This document shows, in pieces, positions 1 through 7,794 of a stretch of 64,000 bases of DNA (positions are counted from its first letter, which is position 1; each line of letters opens with the position of its first letter). The translations under genes and the position numbers were made by a program. The notes beneath the pieces are model-generated. The model had not been told where the DNA came from, ran no database searches, and worked only from the letters and a program-made list of their open reading frames with translations. Origin of the DNA: an uncultured bacterium (GTDB lineage Bacteria; Bacteroidota; Ignavibacteria; UBA10030; BY39); contig CALCJK010000017.1 of assembly GCA_937967455.1 (NCBI GenBank), positions 53,042 through 117,041 of the forward strand. The letters run 5' to 3'.

Positions 1-684
1 GAACCTTGCACCTTTACTTCTTTGTAGCACTGCTTTATAAACATTTTCCCAGTGGAAAGGAATTTCTGGAATTAAAATAATATCAGCTCCACCAGCGACA
101 CCAGCTCCAAGTGCAATCCAACCAGCATATCGTCCCATAGTTTCAACTACCATAACTCTATGATGAGATGAAGCTGTCGTTTGTAATCTATCAATTGCTT
201 CGGTGGCGACTGCCCTTGCAGAGTCGTGGCCAAATGTTATATCAGTCGCATCTAAATCATTATCAATTGTTTTGGGAATACCAATTATGTTCATACCAAT
301 TTTGCCAAATTTATGAGAAATATGCATAGTTCCATCGCCGCCTACAGCAAAAAGCACATCGAGTTGCCAGTTACGATAATTTTCAAATGCCTGTTCCGAC
401 GCATCAATAATTCTAACTCCTGTTGGTCCTTCAACTGGATAGTTAAAAGGATCACCTTTATTAGACGTTCCCAAAATTGTTCCCCCTACATTTATTATAC
501 CTGTTACATCAAGTGGTGTAAGTACACGCATTCTGCCTTCGACAAGTCCCTCAAAACCATCCAATATTCCAATGACAGTGGCATTAAAATAATTCATAGC
601 AGGTTTTGCAATGCTTCTTATTACAGCATTTAAACCAGGACAATCCCCACCACCAGTTAGAATACCAACTCTTCTTAATTGCAT
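1..684 (-). CDS. pfkA: 6-phosphofructokinase, C-terminus cut by window edge
   Basis: Phosphorylates fructose 6-phosphate to fructose 1,6-bisphosphate in glycolysis (cytosol). The 228 visible residues start MQLRRVGILTGGGDCPGLNA, the usual nucleotide-binding opening of the family. GGDG lies at residues 115-118 and PKTIDND at 137-143, followed by GRYAGWIA. From family knowledge, Gly after GGD (E. coli position 104) goes with ATP use, whereas PPi enzymes carry Asp there. The Lys of PKTIDND (E. coli position 124, Gly in E. coli) is the mixed type seen in ATP enzymes outside the classical group. I therefore infer ATP dependence. The ATG at 684 is preceded by AAAGGTG. The gene runs off the left edge, so roughly the last third is missing. 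Confidence 0.93.
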   Translation of the reverse strand, partial: MQLRRVGILTGGGDCPGLNAVIRSIAKPAMNYFNATVIGILDGFEGLVEGRMRVLTPLDVTGIINVGGTILGTSNKGDPFNYPVEGPTGVRIIDASEQAFENYRNWQLDVLFAVGGDGTMHISHKFGKIGMNIIGIPKTIDNDLDATDITFGHDSARAVATEAIDRLQTTASSHHRVMVVETMGRYAGWIALGAGVAGGADIILIPEIPFHWENVYKAVLQRSKGARF

Positions 685-700
685 TTTTCACCTTTATGTT

Positions 701-1861
701 TTAATAACGCCATAGTACACCAATCCCATGCTTTGAAAATTTATCAGATATACTATTTGAGACAATATTCATAGATACTTTATATTTTCTTAAAAGCGGA
801 GGAAGTAATGTTCTAATAGAACCGACTCTTAAATTTTTTGACAGACACTGACTGCATTCCTTTGCGTCTTTGGTCATAACATAACCACAGTTTGCACACT
901 CAATCAATATTTTATCAGTATTATCAGTTAAAGCTACAATTCCGGCTCTTCCTTCCTGAATAACTTTCAAAGCATTTTTAATACCTAAACTTGCATTTGT
1001 ATTTTTTTCAGATCTTTCCAAAATTTCTGTAATAAGCTTCATTTCTATATTGCGTTCATATTTTTTAAATACATCCTGTGCTGCAGCAATCATATCATTA
1101 ATAGATGTTTCTTTAGAAACATGTATACTGCCAATAATTCTTACTTGATCAGTATGAATATTCTTTTGATATAATTCTGTTTGAGAATCTAAACCAGCGA
1201 GAACAATTTCTTTAATATAATAATTTCTCTGCATATTTTCGAGCGAAGTTAAACTTTCTTTCCAGAATTTTTGTATTTCTTCATTAATATGTCTTTCTAT
1301 TATTTCTTTTGTATCTCCACCACGTAAGCCAGGAATTGCTTTTTCCCTTAACACTTTTTCCGGTGGTGAGTGCTTGATCTGCCATAACAAAGTATTCTCT
1401 GAAATACGCTCTTCCCATTCCTTAACAACCTCATTCATTGAAACAACATAATAATGTATTTTTTCCGCTTCAACTTTAATTATCCCAATATTTCGGTATT
1501 CTTCTAAAAGCCAATCAAGTTGTCCCAAACTCGGTTTCCCCCACCATACTTCATTAATAACATTTACCCTTGGATGTGCTATTTCAAAAAATTCAAGAGA
1601 GAGAAAAGCAATAAATGATTTACCATGTAGATCACCATACTCAACTTCATCCAATATTTTTCTCTCAAGTTGTTCAAATTTCTTCAATGTATCCTGAGCA
1701 ATACTCTTCTTTATCTCCTTCAAAGAATCTTTTAACCAGATTAAAGCAATCGATCTATTGTTTTTACCGAACTGTGATGGGTCCATATTAAGATAAACAC
1801 TGAGAACTTCCTGTGATTGTTCATTTAACATTTTTTTAAATATTGAATGTAATTTTAACAT
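701..1861 (-). CDS. Bacterial eRF1-like (baeRF-type) protein with zinc ribbon
   Basis: About 386 residues. The opening (VLSVYLNMDPSQ) and the middle part resemble the bacterial homologues of archaeo-eukaryotic release factor eRF1 (baeRF families), which are thought to act on ribosomes or peptidyl-tRNA; no reaction is established. A four-cysteine knuckle (CANC then CSQC, about 18 residues apart) sits near the C-terminus, as expected for a zinc ribbon. No signal peptide or membrane segment is seen. I chose the ATG at 1861 rather than the in-frame ATG at 1879 because AGAAGAGG lies at the right distance before it. It lies 16 bases upstream of pfkA on the same strand and may be co-transcribed. Family assignment rests on resemblance only. 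Confidence 0.6.
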   Translation of the reverse strand: MLKLHSIFKKMLNEQSQEVLSVYLNMDPSQFGKNNRSIALIWLKDSLKEIKKSIAQDTLKKFEQLERKILDEVEYGDLHGKSFIAFLSLEFFEIAHPRVNVINEVWWGKPSLGQLDWLLEEYRNIGIIKVEAEKIHYYVVSMNEVVKEWEERISENTLLWQIKHSPPEKVLREKAIPGLRGGDTKEIIERHINEEIQKFWKESLTSLENMQRNYYIKEIVLAGLDSQTELYQKNIHTDQVRIIGSIHVSKETSINDMIAAAQDVFKKYERNIEMKLITEILERSEKNTNASLGIKNALKVIQEGRAGIVALTDNTDKILIECANCGYVMTKDAKECSQCLSKNLRVGSIRTLLPPLLRKYKVSMNIVSNSISDKFSKHGIGVLWRY

Positions 1862-1898
1862 AACAACCTCTTCTGACATTTAATATTATTATTTAAAT

Positions 1899-2519
1899 TT
1901 ATACTAAAAATTTTCTCCATACCATCAATAATTGATTGAACTCATTTTCTGGTTTTGGAGTTGGTTTAGGTTTTGATTCGATCAATTTGAAATTTTCCTT
2001 CAAATGATTTTCTAATTTTTGAATATCGACAGGATAAGGTGGTCCATCGTTTTTAAAATTTTTACTTATTTGTAAGAAAATAATCAAAAAACCACCAGGT
2101 TTTATTAGCTTTTGAATGTTATCAAAATATTCCAGCTGCCTATCAGGATGAATTTCTGTACTTAAAGAATATTCTACCAAATAATCAAATTTATGCAATA
2201 ATCTGCCAGGTAAATCAAAAAGGTCTAAATAAATTGTTTCAATTACTGACTTCAATTTTCTGACTTTTTTGCGTGTCTGATTAATCACACTTTGAGAAGG
2301 AGTAATGACTGTAACAAGATAATTATTTTGTGCAAACCGCGTGACATCCTGACACAATACACAACCAATTATTGCAATTTTACCAGTTTCCGAGAAATAC
2401 TCACTTCCCAGAAGTTCCTTTAAAGAAGGAGTAGGATTATTTGTATCCAACTCGGATAATTTTTCTTTATATCTCTTTTCCCAGTATTCGGGAGTGTAAT
2501 CGATAATTTGTTCTGTCAT
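1899..2519 (-). CDS. Class I SAM methyltransferase, thiopurine methyltransferase (TPMT)-like
   Basis: 206 residues. The opening YTPEYWEKRYKEK and the central FDYLVEYSL, LIKPGGFLIIFL and GPPYPVD segments match the TPMT family layout (W-E-x-R-Y, then D-Y-I-x-E-x-x, then LKPGG, then GPPF). Such enzymes move a methyl group from S-adenosylmethionine to thiol or selenium compounds. The SAM-binding motif I reads IAIIGCVLCQD instead of the usual VPGCGxGxD, so the glycine-rich loop is degenerate and activity is uncertain. No export signal. It lies 4 bases after the DUF971 gene and 19 bases from the next gene's end, as part of a minus-strand run. Substrate unknown. Confidence 0.7.
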   Translation of the reverse strand: MTEQIIDYTPEYWEKRYKEKLSELDTNNPTPSLKELLGSEYFSETGKIAIIGCVLCQDVTRFAQNNYLVTVITPSQSVINQTRKKVRKLKSVIETIYLDLFDLPGRLLHKFDYLVEYSLSTEIHPDRQLEYFDNIQKLIKPGGFLIIFLQISKNFKNDGPPYPVDIQKLENHLKENFKLIESKPKPTPKPENEFNQLLMVWRKFLV

Positions 2520-2523
2520 ATTT

Positions 2524-2841
2524 TTATAAATTTAAATTTTCTCTAACAATTTCACAATTGGTACATTCGCAAATGCTCCTAAGATATTCAAATGAATAAA
2601 TGCCCGTATCGTGCCCATCCATCCAGATTATTTTTATTGCATATAATCCGACCTGTTCTATATCAGCTATATCATATTTTTTATCATCAGTAAGCTGTTC
2701 TAACTTTTCTTTTTCAAGTTTGCAATATGCACATGGGCATGAATCTCTGAGTCTTCTATATGTATGTTTTCCATAATGTCTATCGTCCCATTCCACAGTT
2801 AGTTCATTTACATCAGACTTATATATTTTTAATGGTTGCAT
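2524..2841 (-). CDS. DUF971 / GBBH-like N-terminal domain protein
   Basis: A 105-residue stand-alone DUF971 domain, the fold also found at the N-terminus of gamma-butyrobetaine hydroxylase and fused to Mrp/ApbC-type iron-sulfur carriers. Visible hallmarks are LTVEWDDRHYGKHTYRRLRDSCPCAYC and a second cysteine pair near the end (CECTNC). The four cysteines could bind zinc or an iron-sulfur cluster. The ATG at 2841 follows the stop of the nuclease gene after a single base, which points to translational coupling; longer in-frame readings would run into that gene and were rejected. Role in this organism is unknown; an iron-sulfur link is family inference. Confidence 0.8.
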   Translation of the reverse strand: MQPLKIYKSDVNELTVEWDDRHYGKHTYRRLRDSCPCAYCKLEKEKLEQLTDDKKYDIADIEQVGLYAIKIIWMDGHDTGIYSFEYLRSICECTNCEIVRENLNL

Positions 2842-2842
2842 T

Positions 2843-5800
2843 TCAAAATTCTTTCTCAAGTTGTTTTCTACAAATTTTATCATAATCACAAAATTTACAA
2901 GCAATTTTTGAATTCTTATCAACAGCAAGAGGAAATTTCCCCAGCGAGATTTCGTCAATATATCTTTTTACATAATTAATTGATTGATCTATAATTTCCT
3001 TCATTTCATTTTCCTTTTTTAGGATCCCATACCTCTGTTTTGTTTTTGGATACGCTTTATCGATATAGCGATCGCATGCTACTAATATTGTTTCGCTAAC
3101 TTTATCACTCAAAGTATAATAGATAGCTGCTGATGGAGTATATTTTTTATTATATTTTAAACTTAATATTTTTTCAATTGCATAAAGATATATCGGAAGC
3201 TGTAGTGCCAGACCTTCTAAGATATCTTTAAACTTTGCTAAATTACTGCCTGTTTTATAATCAATAATTACAAAAAAATCATCTCCCATATCGATCCTAT
3301 CAACTTTTCCTCGAATTTTATATCCATCGATTTCAATTGGCTCTGGTATACTAATTCTTGTATCAAACCTTTTACTACCTCCGACTTTTGTTCCAAAAGC
3401 AGCTTCAAAATATGTCGGCTTAACCTCAACATTTCTTCCCTGTTCATAATAAATAAATTTTTCCAATATTCCACCCCGATCGACTCCACCAATTATTAAT
3501 TCTTTATCTAAAAATACAAGCAAATCCTCTGTTTGAATTGCCTCTAATTTTTTCCTTGCGATTTCTTTAATTTCTTGAATTGCTAAACTTATCTCAACAT
3601 CATTGCAATCTCTTAGTATTGGCAAATTATTTTGAACTCTTTTTTTATAGAATTCAAATAAAATTTCATGCAAAATACTTCCCCTTTCAAGTGGAGTTAT
3701 CCCCTCTTCTGGTTCTTTTATCGCACTTACCTTCAGAAGATTATTCAAAAAATAATTAAATGGGCATTTTGCATATTGTTCTAATTGTGTTATAGAGTAT
3801 ATTTTATTTTTTTGTGAACTTAACTTCTTTAGAGCAGGTTGATTTAATTTATTCTGTATAAATCCATTATATTCAAACTCAATATCATCAGAATATCTAT
3901 TCTTTTCCACATTCATTGCATTTTTAATATATTCGATAACACTTCTCAATCCATCATCAAACTCATTGAGTACTATTGATTCAGGATTTATCCCAACATT
4001 AAAACCAATTTTACTTAATAAATCTTCGTAGTTAAATTCAATATCATTTAATTTCTGCTTTAATCCATCTTCATAATTTTGTATATCAACAACTTCAAGT
4101 AAATCATCTAAAAAAGGTGATCTGACAAGCTCCACATCTTCATCCTGTTTTGGATAACTCAAATAAAGTTGTTCATCAAAATTTGTTAAACATTGATAGA
4201 AAAGATAACGATGTTCGGTTAAGTAATATTTCTCTTTTAATTTTTGCCTTTCTTTACTAAAAAATATTTCGGGTGTGTATGCTTGTGGAAACTCCCCATC
4301 AACTAAACCTATAATAAACATTGTGTCAAATTTCAAACCTCGTGTTTCCTCAAATGAAGTAACATAAACACCATAACCATACTTCTGCCGAATGTTATAT
4401 CTTGTTTGTGAAATAGCAGCTTTCAACTTATCTATATAGAAACTTAAATTATATACTTCATCCTTACCGTTTTCTAAAATCAACAATCCTGTTAATTCAT
4501 CCAAAATGTTAATAAATTTTTGATATGCTCGTGTATCTTTTTCAAGTAAATCGATATTATCATAATTATAATTCAAGATGTTTTCTGATATTTTTAAACT
4601 TTCCAAAGTGTTTAAAAGACTAACTCTAAATTCTAATGGTGTAAATTCATGCTTTAAATTTCTTAAGTATCTATCGAATATTTCAAAATCTCTTTTTGCT
4701 TTTTTTAAGATTTCTATTTCTTTCTGATAACTTATTAGTGTAATTTCATCATCAACTTCATTCAATTCTATTTCAATTTGAGAAATCCTTTTATCAATTT
4801 TTTCTGTCCAGAGATTTTTTCCATAAATAATTTTTAGATTTGAGGAAACAGTGATAAGATTACCAGAGCTTATTTTAACTCCATCATCCTCAAACGTAAA
4901 ATAAGGGCTTGAGAGAGTTCTCATCAAATCTCGCCGTAAATAATTATTTTGCAGAACATTTAGCAAAGAAATTATTGAAACTACTACAGGTGATTGATCA
5001 AGTGCAAATCTGTCCGTAATGTTAGCGGGTATACCATAACGACTAAAAATTTCATGGAAAAGATTTGTGTAAAGTTGAGGCTGATACATGCAAACGCATA
5101 TTTTACTTAAATCTTTTTGAGGATTCTCATTTATGATGAATTTAATAATTTTCGCAATAGTTTCAACTTCTTCTTGACGAGTTTCTGCAGTAATTAATGT
5201 AATTTTACTCTTGAATTCTGTATTCTGTATTACATTGTTTTCTCTAAATAAACTTTTTATTATATAACTTCTGAATTTTTCCGAATTCTCGGTGGTCTTT
5301 GTGACCAGATTAAATCCCATTTTTCTGAATTTTTCATAATTTTCTTTTAAATGACCGAATAATTCATCATTATCAAAGTGATAATCAAAAGAAATTATAG
5401 TTTCAACATTTCGAGTGTTGAATGAAAATTTAGAAACATTATCAATTAATGTGATTTCTGGATCAGTAAACTCATCAAAGCCAGTTATTATTATTTTCTC
5501 CAGCTCTGGAAAAGTATCAAAAAATTTCTCGATTATCGAATGATCAAAAACTAATTCATTTAACTTTTTATAAATTCCACCTAAATCAATAAAAGAATTA
5601 TCAAGCAACTTTTCATATTCTTGATAAATCAACAGTATATCATTTAACTTTTCCCTTTCACTCTCTTCAGCATTATCAAGTTCAGAATATAAATTTGAAA
5701 TATAAACTCCAGATTCTTTTAAATAATTGATAACCGATATAATCTTATTAAAAGTACCTTTAGGTATTGAAATTTTATGAGTTGCTGAAATAAAATATTT

Positions 5801-6109
5801 TAAATCATTTCTACAATTTTTTATTGCCTGTTCAAATAAAATAGCCTGAGTTGTGGTATTAAGAAATTTTAATGGAGGGAAAAATATTTCAAATAATTTT
5901 ATAGCAAAAGTTTCTAATGTATACAAATTAAAAGCAGGTGCGGCTGTATTATTTGAAATCTTTAATAATTCTCTTTGAAGTTCTCTTACCTTTCTTCGAG
6001 TTGGTACAATTAATATAAAATTATTATACTTACCATTTTTTACATTCAGGTATACCTCATTATATACATCCTCAATTGGTGCGCAATTTTTGTATAAAAT
6101 AATCGGCAT
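2843..6109 (-). CDS. addB: AddB-like PD-(D/E)XK nuclease with Fe-S cysteine motif
   Basis: 1088 residues with the layout of AddB, the nuclease subunit of the AddAB helicase-nuclease that processes double-strand DNA ends for recombination. The N-terminal half is a helicase-like fold starting with ILIVPTRRKVRELQRELL; no Walker A loop is visible, so this half is probably not an ATPase. The C-terminal nuclease shows GKVDRIDM, IIDYKTG and LQLPIYLYA. Four cysteines match the AddB iron-sulfur staple: one in EQYAKCPFNYF before the nuclease and C-x2-C-x5-C (CKFCDYDKIC) at the end. The expected AddA helicase partner is not adjacent; the next gene upstream is a 63-residue protein. Confidence 0.85.
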   Translation of the reverse strand: MPIILYKNCAPIEDVYNEVYLNVKNGKYNNFILIVPTRRKVRELQRELLKISNNTAAPAFNLYTLETFAIKLFEIFFPPLKFLNTTTQAILFEQAIKNCRNDLKYFISATHKISIPKGTFNKIISVINYLKESGVYISNLYSELDNAEESEREKLNDILLIYQEYEKLLDNSFIDLGGIYKKLNELVFDHSIIEKFFDTFPELEKIIITGFDEFTDPEITLIDNVSKFSFNTRNVETIISFDYHFDNDELFGHLKENYEKFRKMGFNLVTKTTENSEKFRSYIIKSLFRENNVIQNTEFKSKITLITAETRQEEVETIAKIIKFIINENPQKDLSKICVCMYQPQLYTNLFHEIFSRYGIPANITDRFALDQSPVVVSIISLLNVLQNNYLRRDLMRTLSSPYFTFEDDGVKISSGNLITVSSNLKIIYGKNLWTEKIDKRISQIEIELNEVDDEITLISYQKEIEILKKAKRDFEIFDRYLRNLKHEFTPLEFRVSLLNTLESLKISENILNYNYDNIDLLEKDTRAYQKFINILDELTGLLILENGKDEVYNLSFYIDKLKAAISQTRYNIRQKYGYGVYVTSFEETRGLKFDTMFIIGLVDGEFPQAYTPEIFFSKERQKLKEKYYLTEHRYLFYQCLTNFDEQLYLSYPKQDEDVELVRSPFLDDLLEVVDIQNYEDGLKQKLNDIEFNYEDLLSKIGFNVGINPESIVLNEFDDGLRSVIEYIKNAMNVEKNRYSDDIEFEYNGFIQNKLNQPALKKLSSQKNKIYSITQLEQYAKCPFNYFLNNLLKVSAIKEPEEGITPLERGSILHEILFEFYKKRVQNNLPILRDCNDVEISLAIQEIKEIARKKLEAIQTEDLLVFLDKELIIGGVDRGGILEKFIYYEQGRNVEVKPTYFEAAFGTKVGGSKRFDTRISIPEPIEIDGYKIRGKVDRIDMGDDFFVIIDYKTGSNLAKFKDILEGLALQLPIYLYAIEKILSLKYNKKYTPSAAIYYTLSDKVSETILVACDRYIDKAYPKTKQRYGILKKENEMKEIIDQSINYVKRYIDEISLGKFPLAVDKNSKIACKFCDYDKICRKQLEKEF

Positions 6110-6128
6110 ATAACAAGTTTACAATTAA

Positions 6129-6320
6129 TTAATATCTAAAACGAGCAGGTACATACTTTTCATATAATTCAAGCAACTTTTTCAAAGAAATTGAATCAAG
6201 ATCTTCATCGTCACGATCCCTTTTTCTAAACATTTCATAATCTTCAAGTTCATACCTATCCATTTTATGAGTATAATCTCTTAAAGTTTCAATTATTTTA
6301 TGTTGTTCAGATTTTGTCAT
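6129..6320 (-). CDS. Small hypothetical protein, charged
   Basis: 63 residues, highly charged (MFRKRDRDDEDLDS in the middle), predicted mostly helical, with no signal peptide, cysteines or recognisable domain. The start has AAGGAAATATCT upstream and the gene sits 19 bases before the AddB-like gene on the same strand, so it is probably co-transcribed with it. I do not recognise it. Its coding status rests on position, ribosome site and uninterrupted reading frame. Confidence 0.6.
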   Translation of the reverse strand: MTKSEQHKIIETLRDYTHKMDRYELEDYEMFRKRDRDDEDLDSISLKKLLELYEKYVPARFRY

Positions 6321-6378
6321 AGATATTTCCTTCCGAAATATTTTTTATTGAATGAAGAGATAATTCTTGGTTACAAAA

Positions 6379-6888
6379 TTAGGCTTTTTCATAATTAGAA
6401 GTTAAGTTAGACTTATTAATTTTGTATGTGATCGATATATATGTGTAATATTGTAATGGTATTTGGAGAATCCAATTTAAAATTCCTCCATATAAAAAAA
6501 TTACATATTGCCTTGTCCATGTTATTAAATCAACCAACTGAAGTTTATACACAATTAAAGACGACGCTGACAGAGCCACTCCACCAGAAATAAACCAAAA
6601 CGGAATCCTTGATAGGAATGCTTTCATAGAAAATGGATCATTAAAAATTGGAGAAATGAAAGCATACCACAATCGTTCTGCACCCCATCCTAAATAAAAA
6701 ATAAAACAGGATATGACTAATATAGAATAAAAATATTTTAAGCTAATTTCAACTGGGAAAAAGAGTGTTAACATGAATACCAACAATGTAAAAATTAAGC
6801 TGTAAAAAAAATTTCTCAAAATACCTTTTATTGGGCGTTGGGATTTACTTTTCAAAAGATAATTTGCTATATATCTACCATCAATCAT
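6379..6888 (-). CDS. Hypothetical integral membrane protein
   Basis: 169 residues with about four hydrophobic segments (near residues 27-45, 50-68, 92-112 and 127-147). No catalytic motif is recognisable. It follows the Sua5/YciO gene after 2 bases, so the two are very likely one transcript, but their functions need not be related. Conserved small membrane proteins of unknown role are common in this group; I do not assign a function. Confidence 0.65.
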   Translation of the reverse strand: MIDGRYIANYLLKSKSQRPIKGILRNFFYSLIFTLLVFMLTLFFPVEISLKYFYSILVISCFIFYLGWGAERLWYAFISPIFNDPFSMKAFLSRIPFWFISGGVALSASSLIVYKLQLVDLITWTRQYVIFLYGGILNWILQIPLQYYTYISITYKINKSNLTSNYEKA

Positions 6889-6890
6889 AA

Positions 6891-7514
6891 TTACGCAACA
6901 GCTAATATTTTACTAACATCACCAGCACCTTCTCGCAAAACAACTGGTGGTTCTTCAGTAAAATCAATTATAGTAGATAAATCAGATACTTGCATACCAC
7001 TATCCAAAATTAGATCTACCTTGTTTTCATATTGGTTTTTAATAATTTCGGGATCTTGCAACACATTTCCTGATTGATCAGTAACACTGGCACTTAAAAC
7101 TGGATGTCCAAGTTCCCTTATAATCATTTGTGAAACTATATTATTCGGTACCCTTATACCAACCGTTTTTCGTTTAGAGATTAAACTTTTGGGTAACTGT
7201 TTAAGCCTGCTGGCTGGCAATATAAATGTATATGGTCCAGGAATTAAATGTTTCATAACTCTATAGGCTGTATTCGAAACCACAGCATATTCAGCTATAT
7301 GACTTAAATCTGAACAAATAAAGCTGAAAGGTTTGGAAGGGTCTTGATTTTTTATCTGATAAATTTTTTCAATAGCTTTCTTACTGAAAATGCTACAACC
7401 TATTCCATATACTGTATCTGTTGGGTAAATTATTATACCATCATTTTGTAAGATTTCCACAGCACGTTTGATATGTCTGCCCTGTGGATTTTGAGGGTGA
7501 ATTTTTAGATACAT
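6891..7514 (-). CDS. Sua5/YciO/YrdC family protein (L-threonylcarbamoyladenylate synthase type)
   Basis: 207 residues of the YrdC fold. Family members make threonylcarbamoyl-AMP from threonine, bicarbonate and ATP, the first step of the t6A modification at tRNA position 37. Visible hallmarks are IIIYPTDTVYGIGC, KPFSFIC, the KRKTVGIRVPNN segment and HPVLSASV. The spacing and the SKRKTVGIRVP wording look more like the YciO branch than the TsaC branch, so the exact reaction is less certain than the family. AGGAG precedes the ATG. The unusual leader upstream is described separately. Confidence 0.85.
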   Translation of the reverse strand: MYLKIHPQNPQGRHIKRAVEILQNDGIIIYPTDTVYGIGCSIFSKKAIEKIYQIKNQDPSKPFSFICSDLSHIAEYAVVSNTAYRVMKHLIPGPYTFILPASRLKQLPKSLISKRKTVGIRVPNNIVSQMIIRELGHPVLSASVTDQSGNVLQDPEIIKNQYENKVDLILDSGMQVSDLSTIIDFTEEPPVVLREGAGDVSKILAVA

Positions 7515-7794
7515 TCTATTATCTCCTGGTTAATTTTTTGATTATTAGTTAAAGTTGTAACTAATGTAAGTCCCGATCCACCTCCTTCCTTTAAGTTCTT
7601 TGATGTGCTTGATGATTTTCAGCAAATTCTCTATTAAACATTTCAAAACTGTTTTCAAATTAATAAACTAGCTACAATTATATTAAACATTTTTTTGGAA
7701 ATACACAAGTTTAATTATTTCGTCTATTTGATAGATAAACGGAATTTTGTTAATAAATGCTAAATTTGATATATTTTATAAAAATTCAGTTTAT
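7515..7794. other. Divergent intergenic region with SD-like sequence and hairpin
   Basis: 280 bases between the minus-strand YrdC gene and the plus-strand TPR gene. On the minus strand there is a 16-codon open frame starting at about 7642 (MFNREFAENHQAHQRT). Its stop is followed at once by AGGAAGGAGGTGGATC, a near-perfect match to the 16S anti-Shine-Dalgarno sequence but with no ATG/GTG start at usable distance. Beyond this lies an 8-bp inverted repeat, ATTAGTTA-CAACTT-TAACTAAT. The plus-strand half is plain AT-rich DNA in which no clear promoter could be picked. Confidence 0.45.

Noticed and set aside
313..633. Plus-strand reading frame inside pfkA
   Set aside because: Antisense to a strongly conserved enzyme, with no ribosome site or recognisable protein.
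7570..7590. Possible 16S rRNA 3'-end fragment on the plus strand
   Set aside because: Only the anti-Shine-Dalgarno stretch matches, with an extra base; nothing upstream looks like 16S.
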